Part shown: positions 16,610 to 26,022 of the stretch, piece by piece
Numbering within the stretch: position 1 is the first letter of the stretch
How the letters are laid out: every line of letters starts with the position of its first letter
Assembly: GCA_944354265.1 (NCBI GenBank)
Contig: CALVPX010000004.1
Span: 18,538-82,537, forward strand
Origin: an uncultured Clostridia bacterium
Lineage (GTDB): Bacteria; Bacillota; Clostridia; Christensenellales; Borkfalkiaceae
Length of the DNA: 64,000 bases
Direction: 5' to 3'
Position numbers and translations under genes: made by a program
Notes under the pieces: model-generated
What the model was told of the DNA's origin: nothing
The model's database searches: none
Seen by the model: the letters and a program-made list of their open reading frames with translations, nothing else

Positions 16610-17566
16610 ATGAACTTAGTCTTTTTCGATATTGAATGCGCAAGCGTGCACAAAACAACGGCAAAAATCTGCGCATTCGGTTACGTCGTCTGCGACGAAA
16701 AATTCAATATCATAAAAAAGGAAGACATTTTGATCAATCCCAAGGGCGCCTTTCACCTGACTGACAGGCGGGGCGAAAAGGGTTTGGAACTTCCCTATGA
16801 CTATGCGGAGTTTAAAAAGCATCCGCCCTTCCCCGCGGTCTATTCCTTCATAAAGGAACTTTTAGAGGATAAAAACAACCTCGTGTTCGGCCACGCCATA
16901 ATGAATGACGTAAAATATCTCGACCTCGAAACTCTCCGTTTCCACCTGCCGCCCTTCAATTTCGATTTTTTGGACAGCCAGATAATGTACATGACGCACA
17001 TCAAGGACTTTTCCCGGCAGTTCGGTCTTGAATACATAACCGAAAGTTTAAACGTCACGTTCACTCCCCACCGCGCCGCCGACGACGCCTATGCCACAAT
17101 GAAGATAATCGAAGAATTGTGTCGTCTGCGCTCCGTTTCTCCCGACAAATTGGCGGCCGACCTCGGCATCAGGTGCGGCAGAATACGCAACCACAACATT
17201 GTCAGGCCCACTTCAGAGGAGTTTGAAAAATTCATAAAGGAGCGTGAGGCCGCCCGCGAACTGCGCAGCCGCAACCGCACGCAGTTTTATATCTTCCTCA
17301 GCCGCCGCAAGCGCAAAAAGAGCGGCCCTCTCTGCGGTCAGGTATTTACCTTTTCGCGCAACATAGAGGACGACGTCGACGTGTCAATACCCCTCGTTCA
17401 GAGGATATACGAGGAGGGGGGTGCATATACCCAAAAGTTAGGCGACTGCACGATCTATGTCTGCGAGGCCGACGACTCAACAGTGCGCACAAAGAACGCC
17501 CGACAGATCGGCGGCATGCACATAATCGACACCGTCAGTCTCAGGGAGATGCTTAAAAATGATTGA
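16610..17566 (+). CDS. DnaQ-like 3'-5' exonuclease with a C-terminal BRCT-like domain
   Basis: 318 residues. DEDDh exonuclease motifs: FFDIECASV (D6, E8), FGHAIMNDVKYL (Exo II) and HRAADDAYATMKI (Exo III, His and Asp). After a basic linker, residues about 240-316 read GQVFTFSR, YEEGGAYTQKLGDCTIYVC and GGMHIIDTVSLREML, which resembles a BRCT repeat. It may be a DNA-repair or epsilon-like nuclease. It appears leaderless and overlaps the following gene by 8 bases, suggesting a two-gene transcript. Confidence 0.75.
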   Translation: MNLVFFDIECASVHKTTAKICAFGYVVCDEKFNIIKKEDILINPKGAFHLTDRRGEKGLELPYDYAEFKKHPPFPAVYSFIKELLEDKNNLVFGHAIMNDVKYLDLETLRFHLPPFNFDFLDSQIMYMTHIKDFSRQFGLEYITESLNVTFTPHRAADDAYATMKIIEELCRLRSVSPDKLAADLGIRCGRIRNHNIVRPTSEEFEKFIKEREAARELRSRNRTQFYIFLSRRKRKKSGPLCGQVFTFSRNIEDDVDVSIPLVQRIYEEGGAYTQKLGDCTIYVCEADDSTVRTKNARQIGGMHIIDTVSLREMLKND

Positions 17567-18839
17567 CCTGCCCGCGGCATTTGTTGAACGCATGCGGCGC
17601 GACCTCGGCGGCGAGGCCGACAGTTTTTTTGCGTCCTATTCGTCGCCCGCAGCAAAGGGCATACGCGTAAATACTTTAAAGACCACCATAGAGCAATTCA
17701 AAGCTATTTCGCCCTTTGCTCTCGAACCCGTTCCGTGGGAGAAGAGCGGCTTTTACGTCACGGACGAAAAGCCGGGCAAAACCATTCTCCACGCCGCGGG
17801 CGCCTATTACGTTCAGGAGCCCTCCGCCATGTGCGCCGCGCCCCTTTTGAGCGTCAAGGGCGGCGACCGCGTGTTGGACTTATGCTCGGCTCCCGGCGGC
17901 AAGGGCACACAGCTCGCTCAGGCAATGGCGGGAGAGGGCATAATTTATCTCAATGAAATCAATTTTTCTAGGGCTAAAATACTCTCATCAAATGTCGAGC
18001 GCCTCGGCATAAAGAACGCCGTAGTGACCTGCGCTTCGCCCCAACAGCTCTGCGCTTCGCTTCCGGCAATGTTCGATAAAATTCTCGTCGACGCACCCTG
18101 TTCGGGCGAGGGAATGTTCAAAAAGGAACAGCTCGCCATTCCCGAATGGAGCGAAGAAAACGTTGCTATGTGCGCGCAGAGGCAGGCTGCCATTTTAGAC
18201 TGCGCCGCTCAACTCCTCGCCCTCGGCGGCCTCATGGTATATTCCACCTGCACGTTTTCAAGGGAAGAGGATGAGGGGCAGATCAGGTCGTTCCTGAGCC
18301 GTCATAATGACTTTGAACTGATTGAAGAGCACAAGCTGTACCCCCACAGGGTGCGCGGCGAAGGCCATTATGCCGCCCTGCTTAAAAGGAATGGCGGAGA
18401 TTACGGCTCTGTCAAAATGGTAACGCCCAAGGCGGAAAAAAATGCGCAGGCTCTCTACCGTCAGTTTGAAAAATCGTATCTCAAAACGCAGTTCACGCGG
18501 CTGCATTCGGTCGGCGACAGGCTGTACTGCCTGCCTGAAGGGTACTTTGACTGCGGCGTGCAGACCCTCCGTGCGGGCGTCGAGCTCGGCTCGGTCGCAA
18601 AGGACAGGTTCGAACCTTCCCACTCGCTTGCAATGTGCCTGAGGGACGGGCAGGCTCAATTTATTGAACTCGATTCGCAGACGGCGCTCAGCTATTTAGG
18701 CGGCAACACTTTTGAATGTAGTTCTGATATAAAGGGGTGGGCGGTCGCCTCGTACAAGGGCTTTCCCCTTGGATGGTGCAAGGTTTCGGGCGGCACGGCA
18801 AAAAATCATCTGCCTAAGGCCCTGCGCATCACAAATTGA
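17559..18839 (+). CDS. NOL1/NOP2/Sun-family RNA m5C methyltransferase (RsmF/YebU-like)
   Basis: 426 residues. SAM-binding motif LDLCSAPGGKGTQLAQAM, the first active cysteine region VDAPCSGEGMFKKE and the catalytic STCTFSREEDEG identify the family. N-terminal residues carry the RsmF-type RVNTLK segment, and a C-terminal extension of about 120 residues including KGWAVASYKGFPLGWCKVS matches the RsmF/YebU RNA-binding tail. It methylates cytosines in rRNA or tRNA; the exact site cannot be read from sequence. Confidence 0.88.
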   Translation: MIDLPAAFVERMRRDLGGEADSFFASYSSPAAKGIRVNTLKTTIEQFKAISPFALEPVPWEKSGFYVTDEKPGKTILHAAGAYYVQEPSAMCAAPLLSVKGGDRVLDLCSAPGGKGTQLAQAMAGEGIIYLNEINFSRAKILSSNVERLGIKNAVVTCASPQQLCASLPAMFDKILVDAPCSGEGMFKKEQLAIPEWSEENVAMCAQRQAAILDCAAQLLALGGLMVYSTCTFSREEDEGQIRSFLSRHNDFELIEEHKLYPHRVRGEGHYAALLKRNGGDYGSVKMVTPKAEKNAQALYRQFEKSYLKTQFTRLHSVGDRLYCLPEGYFDCGVQTLRAGVELGSVAKDRFEPSHSLAMCLRDGQAQFIELDSQTALSYLGGNTFECSSDIKGWAVASYKGFPLGWCKVSGGTAKNHLPKALRITN

Positions 18840-18854
18840 ATATTTCCGGCATAA

Positions 18855-18898
18855 AATTGGCCGCCGCGCACATAAATGTGCGCGGCGGCCAATTTTTT
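18855..18898 (+). terminator. Intrinsic terminator after the methyltransferase gene
   Basis: Perfect stem of about 18 bp (ATTGGCCGCCGCGCACAT and complement) followed by six T; also works on the minus strand. Confidence 0.9.
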
Positions 18899-18918
18899 AC
18901 TCATTTTCAATAAAATTT

Positions 18919-18948
18919 ATGCGGCGCGCAATTGTTTGCGCGCCGCAT
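18919..18948 (-). terminator. Terminator-like hairpin after the large lipoprotein gene
   Basis: 13-bp stem ATGCGGCGCGCAA/TTGCGCGCCGCAT with a 4-base loop; on the minus strand it is followed by an A/T-rich tract. A small GCCGCTTAAAGCGGC palindrome lies between it and the gene. Confidence 0.7.
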
Positions 18949-18974
18949 TGTCTGCCGCTTAAAGCGGCCGTTGC

Positions 18975-21900
18975 TTAGTTGTTTTCACTGCCGTCGGGGT
19001 CGGAACCGTCGTTGCCCTCGGGTTCGTTGCCGCCATCGCTCTGTGTGTCGTCCGCTTCAGCGGGAGCTTCACTCACTTGGTTTTCGACAACTTCATCGCC
19101 GCCGGGTATATCGGTTACGTCTTCGGGTGTGCTATCGGTTTTCGTTTCGCCGTGTTCCTTTACATACGTTCTCACATAGCGCTTGTTCTTCTTGTAATTA
19201 TAAGTGTTCTTGCCTACCTGAGGCTTGCTCTTTATCCTCTTGCGCAGGTCTCTTATCAGAAGAACTATAATGGCTATAAGTATTGCGGCCACCATAATTA
19301 TGGAGGAGGCAAGCAGCCAAACGTTGGTCGAGTCGGTAGTGGTGTCGTGGTCATGGTCATGTTCATCGTCCGTTACGTCAGATGTCGAGGTTATCGAAAT
19401 ATCTTTGTCGACTGCCGAATAGTCGATAAACATGTTCATCATGGGCGAACCCGTCACTGCGCTGTCGTCTACCCTGAGCACAGCAAGCGCTTCCGAGTAG
19501 TCGCTGTACGCGTAGTTGTAACCGCTCTCGCCCTCAGCCGCAGTTTGAGCATTGAAGGGCACATAGTTCAGCGAATCGTAGAGCGTGTAGGTGTAGTACT
19601 GCGCTTCGTAGCCGTAAAGGTCAACTGTCACGTCGTTCTCTTCGGCAAGCTCTTCGTAGTATGCTATGCTCTCGTCGTTTGTTGCAAACGTAATGTCGGG
19701 ATTTGCCTGCCTGAGCGCCGCTCTGTACGCATCGATAAGGTTATCGGAGTAGTACGAAAGGAGCGAGTTGTAGGTGTCTTCGTCAAGGCTGAGCGCGCTG
19801 TAATCGAACAGCACATAGCTTCCGTCCGTAACACCTTCGGTGGTCTGCGCGTCACGCGTTCCGCTCCACACTTCAAGCCTGTAATTCTTGGCCTGATTGC
19901 CGGTATGGATGAGGAAGTTGACAGTTATCCACTTGTTTGCCATCTCGGGGTTGTTTATGGCGTCGATCGTGAAGGAGTAGGGCGAGCTCTCTGCCGCGGT
20001 GTAGCGGGGAGTTACAACCGAAAGGTTAAATGTTTTAACCTGTGTATCGGTGTCTATTTCGCCGTCCACAAAGTAGTTGTAAACAACTTCGCCATCAATG
20101 CCGGAAACGTAGCTGAACACTCTGTCGCCGCCATTCGTCACAAGGTAGTGGGGAGCATACTGCGTGCGCGAAGAATTTGCATAGTAAATTTCGCCTTCAA
20201 CAAGGTTGTCGAACGAAACTCTGTTTCCTTCTCCGTCATAATAGCTTGCGCGTTCGTCGTAGTATTCGCGGCCGTAGTTGTAGAGGTTGGCGTAGTAGTT
20301 GCCGTCCTCATCGGTGTAGAGGCCGTTTTCCTGCAGGGTGTAGGCAATGTTTTCGCGCTGCTCTTCGCGGCTTGCGTCCTCTGCGGGCTCGCCTTTGAGC
20401 ACATTGCCGTCGTTGTCGTACCAGAAGGTGTATGCGGGGGTGGAGTAGGAGAGGGGCTGCTTGTCTGCAGTGTCCACAAGGTAAACCGTGGCGACTGCGC
20501 CCTCCGAAACCTTGACCCTCACGCTGACAGCGGTGTAGCTGTCGGCCGTGGCCGAGGCGTCGCTGCCGATATAACCATAATTATATATGCCCGAAGTGTT
20601 TTCGGCAACTTCCCTCACGGTATTTACAATGAGGAGGGGCTGATTTACGGTAGAGCCGATAACGCTGTCCCAATCGGCGTCAGCTGCAAACAGAGCCTTC
20701 AGGGGGCTGCTTGCGTCAAGACTTTCAAGCAGTTCGGCGTAAGTTTGCTTGTATGCGTCGAAATACTCCCTGTTTATAAGTCCTGCGTACTCGTTGCTGT
20801 TCAATCTGTCGTAGGCAGAAACCTCAACGGGAACGTTCTGCACCGAAGCGCTCGCGCCGTTTACGCCGTTGTAACTTGCGGGTACCGCAAACTGAGTCTG
20901 TATTTGGTTGGGATAATATGTCTCGTCAAACTGCGTGTCGGTGGTCGAAGCTTCGGAAATGGAAAGCGAAGCCGTAAGCGTTTCGCTGTCCGCATAGCCG
21001 AATGCCGTTTCGGTCACGTCTATCGAGGAAATGTTTGTAACTGCCACCCATCCGCCGTAATAGTTGGATGCGGTGGTATCTCTTATTTCGGTTGCGCCGT
21101 AGTTGACTACAAGTTCGAAAGACTGCTCTTCATCGAGCGAGTTGGAAACGAGCACATAGCACTGTACCCAACCGTTGTAGACGTCCTCAATGTCGTTTAT
21201 GGTCGTCGTGTCTATTGTCGTCGAGTCCACCTCAATGGAGGCAACGTTGTCTGTGTTGCCCGCCTGTCTTGCCGAAATTGATACCGTCGTCCTTTCGTCA
21301 AGCTCGCTCGTCTTTACCCAAAGGGTGACAATTTTGTAGCCGTTGGCGTCTATCGTGAACGAAGGGTCGGCAATTACGCTCTCGTAAGCCGCGCCCCTCG
21401 CGCTGAGCATGAGCAGCGCGTTTGCGCTGTCGCCCGAGCCGGGCAAATCTACCGCCGTCCTCAGGGCGTCGTCTATAATAGTCTGATAGTTGCCGCCTAT
21501 GCTGCTCGTCCACGAGCTTGCGGAGGTAACCGTCAGGTTGGCTATCACGTCGTCCTGAGTGTTGATGTTGATGTCGGTGGGGAGGTATGTCGTCTGCCTT
21601 TCGGGCTGAGCTACGCTTCCCACATAGTTTACCGTGCCGTTGCTGCTTGTGTAGCCGTCGTCGTCTACGGTAAGCCCCGCTGTCAGGTTGCCGCTGTCAA
21701 GGACTATGTCCGTGCGCTGTCCGTCCTCAAGCTGCGAAGCTATCGCAAGGTCAACGTGGTAATTGTACTTGCTGCTGTAGTGGTCTACAGTCGTGTCGCC
21801 GTCGTTGAAAACTTCCCTGTCGACGCGGAAAATCTTTTCGTCTGCCTCGCTCAGGAGGTTGCACGTCGTCGTAAGGTCGGGGTCGTTTACAAGGCCGTCA

Positions 21901-23069
21901 AAGGTCTCCTGCCCGCCTGCGGCCTCAACCATCTCGTCGACGCTCAAATACTTCTCGTATGTCACATCGTCAAAGAAGGCGTAGCCTTCAAGCGTATAGT
22001 TGCTCGCCTCGCCAAGGCCGAGGGTGAGGGTGATGGTCGTCTCTGCGTAGTCGCATGCGCTTACATACAGCGTGTACTGCACCCAGCCGTTGTTGCCGTT
22101 CTGCCATGTGCCGCTCTCCTCGTCGTAGGGGTTGAGCACGGCGGTGTTTATGTTCTCTATTCTGAAGCTGTCAAGCGTCGTTCCGCCCACAGTCTGTGCA
22201 AGCTGAATATAAGCTCCGCGTTGGTCTATAACTTCGGTGCGCGTGTCGTTGTTGCCGCCGAAGTATAAATCGCTCGTCTTGACCCAAAGGCTTATCTTGG
22301 CCGCCGTGTTGGTCTCGAGCGTCATGGTGGTGGAGGAGGTGAAATAGGTCTCCGTGCCCTGCTTGTCGTCGTCCACATAGTTGTGGATCATAAGGACGTG
22401 GCTCTCAATCTCGCTGTCCTCGCTGAAGTCCGCGTCGAGGTAGTACTTGCCGTCGTCCTCGTTGTAGTAATATTCTACTTCGTTGCCATCCGCATCGTAG
22501 AGCACGGTCTGTCCGTTCTCTTCAACCCAGCGGTATCCGTGGGTGTCGGGGTTGGAGATGTATTCGGCGCCGTCGGCGATGTAGTAGTCGTCCGTCTCGT
22601 CGTCCTCGTCGTCATTCTCGTTTTCAACTATGGCAGAGCCGGGGTCGGCAAAGGGCAAATCCTCGGGCGAAGCGTTGTAGTTGACGTAGTTCTCGTCGTC
22701 CGTGTCGAGCGCCGCATTGTTCCACAATGTTTGGGGAAGGTCGGTGTCGGTCAGCTTGCTCCAGTTTTCGGCCGTGGTATCAAGTATGCCCGAAGCCGAA
22801 TCGGATGAGGTGGCGCCGCTGCCGGTGCTGCTCGACCAATTGTCGGGCGTGCCTAAAAGATAAGTTCCGTCGTTGTCGTTGAAAAATTCAAAGTTACCGT
22901 TTTTCAGTACCTGCTCGTCCACGCGGGTAGAGGTGTTTGTCTCCTCTTCATCGTCGGTGGGCGTCGTTGCACAGGCGCTTGCGAACATCGCAAACGAAGC
23001 GGCAACCGCAACCGCACCTAACAGCGTGGATTTGTACTTTGCATTTTTCGTTTTGAATTTTTTGCTCAT
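18975..23069 (-). CDS. Giant surface lipoprotein with carbohydrate-binding-like modules and a C-terminal membrane helix
   Basis: 1364 residues. The signal peptide ends in ASAC (Cys33), a lipobox. The extracellular part is acidic and Asn/Thr/Tyr-rich, with repeated jelly-roll-like modules: an N-terminal NGNFEFFN...PDNW start typical of CBM-like domains, and paired NGWVQYTLYVSA and NGWVQCYVLVSN segments. Near the C terminus come DDEHDHDHDTTTD, a helix VWLLASSIIMVAAILIAIIV, a basic stretch KKNKRYVRTYV and an acidic tail. It would be anchored at both ends. It is likely a surface glycan-binding or adhesion protein; no catalytic domain is recognised. Confidence 0.7.
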   Translation of the reverse strand: MSKKFKTKNAKYKSTLLGAVAVAASFAMFASACATTPTDDEEETNTSTRVDEQVLKNGNFEFFNDNDGTYLLGTPDNWSSSTGSGATSSDSASGILDTTAENWSKLTDTDLPQTLWNNAALDTDDENYVNYNASPEDLPFADPGSAIVENENDDEDDETDDYYIADGAEYISNPDTHGYRWVEENGQTVLYDADGNEVEYYYNEDDGKYYLDADFSEDSEIESHVLMIHNYVDDDKQGTETYFTSSTTMTLETNTAAKISLWVKTSDLYFGGNNDTRTEVIDQRGAYIQLAQTVGGTTLDSFRIENINTAVLNPYDEESGTWQNGNNGWVQYTLYVSACDYAETTITLTLGLGEASNYTLEGYAFFDDVTYEKYLSVDEMVEAAGGQETFDGLVNDPDLTTTCNLLSEADEKIFRVDREVFNDGDTTVDHYSSKYNYHVDLAIASQLEDGQRTDIVLDSGNLTAGLTVDDDGYTSSNGTVNYVGSVAQPERQTTYLPTDININTQDDVIANLTVTSASSWTSSIGGNYQTIIDDALRTAVDLPGSGDSANALLMLSARGAAYESVIADPSFTIDANGYKIVTLWVKTSELDERTTVSISARQAGNTDNVASIEVDSTTIDTTTINDIEDVYNGWVQCYVLVSNSLDEEQSFELVVNYGATEIRDTTASNYYGGWVAVTNISSIDVTETAFGYADSETLTASLSISEASTTDTQFDETYYPNQIQTQFAVPASYNGVNGASASVQNVPVEVSAYDRLNSNEYAGLINREYFDAYKQTYAELLESLDASSPLKALFAADADWDSVIGSTVNQPLLIVNTVREVAENTSGIYNYGYIGSDASATADSYTAVSVRVKVSEGAVATVYLVDTADKQPLSYSTPAYTFWYDNDGNVLKGEPAEDASREEQRENIAYTLQENGLYTDEDGNYYANLYNYGREYYDERASYYDGEGNRVSFDNLVEGEIYYANSSRTQYAPHYLVTNGGDRVFSYVSGIDGEVVYNYFVDGEIDTDTQVKTFNLSVVTPRYTAAESSPYSFTIDAINNPEMANKWITVNFLIHTGNQAKNYRLEVWSGTRDAQTTEGVTDGSYVLFDYSALSLDEDTYNSLLSYYSDNLIDAYRAALRQANPDITFATNDESIAYYEELAEENDVTVDLYGYEAQYYTYTLYDSLNYVPFNAQTAAEGESGYNYAYSDYSEALAVLRVDDSAVTGSPMMNMFIDYSAVDKDISITSTSDVTDDEHDHDHDTTTDSTNVWLLASSIIMVAAILIAIIVLLIRDLRKRIKSKPQVGKNTYNYKKNKRYVRTYVKEHGETKTDSTPEDVTDIPGGDEVVENQVSEAPAEADDTQSDGGNEPEGNDGSDPDGSENN

Positions 23070-23251
23070 ATCTGTATCCTTAAAAATAGTTGCAAAATTT
23101 TACTGCTTGAGCCGTAAGGGGCGCAAACGCGCACCCCGTGCGACCGTACCATTACATTTTAATATAAATCGACCTTTTAAGCAACTATTTCTGCGTGAAA
23201 ATAAAGCAAAATTTAAAATAATCGTCTCAATTTTGCGCAAACTTATATTAT

Positions 23252-23623
23252 ATGAACGGCGGCAAAGCAAAGGCAAAAGTCAAAGAGCGCATATTGAGCG
23301 GGACGCTCATAGGCATAATAAACGGACTGTTCGGCGGCGGAGGCGGAATGATCGCCGTTCCTGTGCTGTCGGGTATGCTTTCCTACCCGCAGAAGAAGGC
23401 TCACGCCACGGCGATTGCCGTAATTGCGCCCGTCTGTGCGGTGAGTGCAATTTCCTATATAGTGGGCGGCTATGCGCGGCTCAACCTCATCATCCCCGCC
23501 GCCATAGGCAACGTTGCGGGCGGAGTGCTCGGGGCAAAATTGCTCGGAAAATTGCCCTCTGTCGCCGTTCAGATATGCTTTATCGCAGTCATGCTCGCCG
23601 CAGGCATAAGGATGATGTTATAA
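23252..23623 (+). CDS. TauE/SafE-family half-permease, first half
   Basis: 123 residues with about four membrane helices and the family signature GIINGLFGGGGGMIAVPVL. Full TauE/SafE proteins have about 250 residues and two such repeats; here the first repeat stands alone and the second follows 4 bases later as a separate gene. The family exports sulfite, sulfoacetate or other organic anions. No clear RBS is seen; an A/T-rich TATATTATATG directly contains the start. Confidence 0.78.
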   Translation: MNGGKAKAKVKERILSGTLIGIINGLFGGGGGMIAVPVLSGMLSYPQKKAHATAIAVIAPVCAVSAISYIVGGYARLNLIIPAAIGNVAGGVLGAKLLGKLPSVAVQICFIAVMLAAGIRMML

Positions 23624-23627
23624 TTAT

Positions 23628-24011
23628 ATGGCATTCTTGATTTACGCCGCCGCAGGGTTCCTGTCGGGACTGCTCGGCGGTATGGGTATGGGCGGGGGCA
23701 CCATAATGATTCCCGCCCTCACGGTATTCTGCGGAGTGGGTCAGCATGCCGCGCAGGTGACAAATTTAATTTCCTTCCTGCCCATGGCGGCGTTCTCTCT
23801 CGCCGTGCATAAAAAGCAGGGGCTTGTCTGCACTGACGGATTGCTGAGCCTGATAATTCCCGCCGTCATAACTTCCGTAGCAGGCGGGCTCATCGCGCTC
23901 ATTCTTCCCGCCGACGTTTTGCGACGTCTCTTTGGCGCCTTTTTGGTGGCGTTAGCTGTGCACGGCGGGTTGCAGCTGATTGCCTCGGTCAAAAGGCGGA
24001 ATAAAACTTAA
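23628..24011 (+). CDS. TauE/SafE-family half-permease, second half
   Basis: 127 residues, about four helices, signature GFLSGLLGGMGMGGGTIMIPALT. It starts 4 bases downstream of the first half-permease stop, consistent with coupled translation and a heterodimeric transporter. Both halves keep intact glycine-rich motifs, so this reads as a two-gene transporter rather than a broken one. Confidence 0.78.
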   Translation: MAFLIYAAAGFLSGLLGGMGMGGGTIMIPALTVFCGVGQHAAQVTNLISFLPMAAFSLAVHKKQGLVCTDGLLSLIIPAVITSVAGGLIALILPADVLRRLFGAFLVALAVHGGLQLIASVKRRNKT

Positions 24012-24020
24012 CTTTATGGT

Positions 24021-24067
24021 AAGACAGCGCCTGCGCGCCGCAAACTGCGGCGCGCAGGCGCTGTCTT
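24021..24067. terminator. Bidirectional terminator between convergent genes
   Basis: 22-bp perfect stem (AAGACAGCGCCTGCGCGCCG onward) with a three-base loop, placed between the half-permease pair and the flippase gene. Confidence 0.9.
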
Positions 24068-24070
24068 GAT

Positions 24071-25570
24071 TTACTTTTTTGATGATACAAGCTTTTTGAG
24101 CGGCGCTAAACTTACCAACCCTAAGGCTATAAGTGCAGCCGCAGTGAAGGCCGCCACGGCGCCTCCGCATATAATTATGTTGACTATTGGCGCCAATCCT
24201 TCGGTCAGCCGCCTCAGCAGTATGCCGAAAAGACAGGCAAAAATGCTCACCGCCGCGCTCATGAGCGTGTATTTTGCGTACTTGACGCCCGGGCACTTTT
24301 TGTGCAGAAGATTGAGGTTGAACAGCGCCGTAATTAAATTGCTCCCCACCAATCCGACCATATAGGAATAGATGCCTATCATCGGGGTGAGTATGAATAT
24401 ACATGCAAGCATAAACAGCGCGCCTATAAAAAAGTATATGAGCGTCTTTACTTCGCAGTTCATGGAGTTGAGCACGGTGGTCGTTATCATGGATATGCAC
24501 ATGGGCAGCAGTATAAAGGAAAACCGCGTTATCACTTCGCCGCTGAATGCGTTGCCGAACAGCATGACGCCTATGTCCCCACCCAAGGTGTACAGCAGGG
24601 GTATGAGTACTGCGGCTATCAGCACGGCGGCCTTTATCGTCTTTTCAATGTCGTTTTTCAGTCTTTCATGGCGTTCGGCGTAGTAGTGCTCGCTCATCTC
24701 GGGCGCCACAACTACTGCTATGGAGCCTATCAGCGAATTTGGTATAAACAGCACGGGCAGGCTCATTCCCGTAACGGCGCCGTACAGCGCAAGCGCTTCC
24801 GAACTAGTCAGTCCGCAGGCGCTTATCAGCAGGGCGGGCAAAAAGGTCGCCACCACCGAATTGAGCAGCGAGGTGGAGGTGCGCATAGCCGTTATCGGCA
24901 TTGCCGAAGCTAAAAGGGGCTTGAGCTGCTCCTTTGGGTTGACAAATTTTCCGCCGTGAAGAAGATACCATCCCACCGAGACGATAAATGAAAATATGTA
25001 GGAGATGAGCACGGCTATCGTGGCGCGGTATGCCCCGTCCGTCGGCGACGACGCCGTAAACACTAATATGGTGCCGAGTACGACCATGACGCTGTCCTCG
25101 GCGAGCTCGATGAGGGAGTAGGGCATAAACTGCTTGTTCCCCCAAAAAGTCCCCCTCATGACGGCGTAGACCGACGTAAGAATGAGTCCCGGCAGAAGGA
25201 TGATGAAAATATTCAGGCTGTCCTCGTCGGGGAAGAGAAATGCCAAAAGGCTGCGCCCGAAAAAGATTATTATCGCGGCGGGCACGGTAAAAATCAGCGT
25301 GCTAACAACGCCTGCGGTCACCACTGCGTGTTTGCCCGCAGCCGTGCCTGTTGCGCTCTGCTTGGCTATCATGCGCGAAACGGTGACGGGTATGCCGCTC
25401 GATGCCGCTGTGAGGAATACCGAAAAGACCGAAAGGCATATCTGATATATGCCTATCCCTTCGGCGCCTATCAGCCGAGAAAGTATAATTCTGTACGCAA
25501 ACGACAGCGTCTTTTCTATGGTGGAAAATATGGTCACCTGCGCCGCCGATTTATAAACACTCTTTGCCAT
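24071..25570 (-). CDS. SpoVB/MVF-like polysaccharide or lipid-linked precursor flippase
   Basis: 499 residues with about 14 membrane helices. The N-terminal FSTIEKTLSFAYRIILSRLIGAEGIGIYQ and the following SGIPVTVSRMIAK are typical of stage V sporulation protein B and related MOP-superfamily flippases. Such proteins move lipid-linked cell-wall or spore-cortex precursors across the membrane. The ATG has no SD; a TAAAAT box lies 8 bases upstream (25579-25584 on the minus strand), so the mRNA may be leaderless. Several paralogues usually exist in one genome, so I give no symbol. Confidence 0.82.
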   Translation of the reverse strand: MAKSVYKSAAQVTIFSTIEKTLSFAYRIILSRLIGAEGIGIYQICLSVFSVFLTAASSGIPVTVSRMIAKQSATGTAAGKHAVVTAGVVSTLIFTVPAAIIIFFGRSLLAFLFPDEDSLNIFIILLPGLILTSVYAVMRGTFWGNKQFMPYSLIELAEDSVMVVLGTILVFTASSPTDGAYRATIAVLISYIFSFIVSVGWYLLHGGKFVNPKEQLKPLLASAMPITAMRTSTSLLNSVVATFLPALLISACGLTSSEALALYGAVTGMSLPVLFIPNSLIGSIAVVVAPEMSEHYYAERHERLKNDIEKTIKAAVLIAAVLIPLLYTLGGDIGVMLFGNAFSGEVITRFSFILLPMCISMITTTVLNSMNCEVKTLIYFFIGALFMLACIFILTPMIGIYSYMVGLVGSNLITALFNLNLLHKKCPGVKYAKYTLMSAAVSIFACLFGILLRRLTEGLAPIVNIIICGGAVAAFTAAALIALGLVSLAPLKKLVSSKK

Positions 25571-25644
25571 TACGGTTTATTTTACAAAAGTTGTCCGCCG
25601 ATTATGTTAACAATTGTCTGCTTTTGTCGCATATAATGTATAAA

Positions 25645-25929
25645 ATGTTACAGCTAATCTGCGACCGCCCGCGCTTTATCCGCATAACCGTGTATGTAAC
25701 TCCCCACCTCGCCGAAAAGCAATTTTGCTGTCCCGTAAAGGATTGCGCTGTCGGCGGAATATGCCGCATAACCGAAGAGCCGTGCGAAGTTTATGTCGCG
25801 CAGCCGTTCGATAACTTTGCCTCCATCGCAAAAAAGACGGGCAGGGAGGGGCAAAAACTGCAAGCGTTCAACGGCGGCGCCGTGTATCCTACGCGAAGAA
25901 TATTTTTATATCCGCTCCCGGAAGGATAA
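25645..25929 (+). CDS. Small LysM-like protein
   Basis: About 94 residues. The C-terminal half, VYVAQPFDNFASIAKK...LQAFNG...IFLYPLP, fits a LysM fold (Y-V-x-P-x-D/N-x-x-x-I-A-x-K). The N-terminal half has three cysteines (FCCPVKDCAVGGIC). There is no signal peptide, which suits a spore- or forespore-associated LysM protein more than a secreted one. The ATG at 25645 is 7 bases after a perfect TATAAT (25632-25637), so it is probably leaderless; an ATG at 25636 would overlap the -10 box. Confidence 0.6.
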   Translation: MLQLICDRPRFIRITVYVTPHLAEKQFCCPVKDCAVGGICRITEEPCEVYVAQPFDNFASIAKKTGREGQKLQAFNGGAVYPTRRIFLYPLPEG

Positions 25930-26022
25930 ACGGCGGCGCGGCATAACAAAAAACAGCAAAACCTCATAAAATAAAGTAACCGATACAATAATCGACACAA
26001 CAAATTTTTACGGAGGTAAAAA

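Noticed and set aside
19077-21281. A 734-codon open frame on the plus strand
   Set aside because: It is antisense to the giant lipoprotein gene, has no domain and a strongly biased Val/Arg/Cys composition typical of a shadow frame.
22383-22808. A 141-codon valine-rich plus-strand frame
   Set aside because: Antisense shadow of the Asp/Glu-rich N-terminal part of the same lipoprotein gene.
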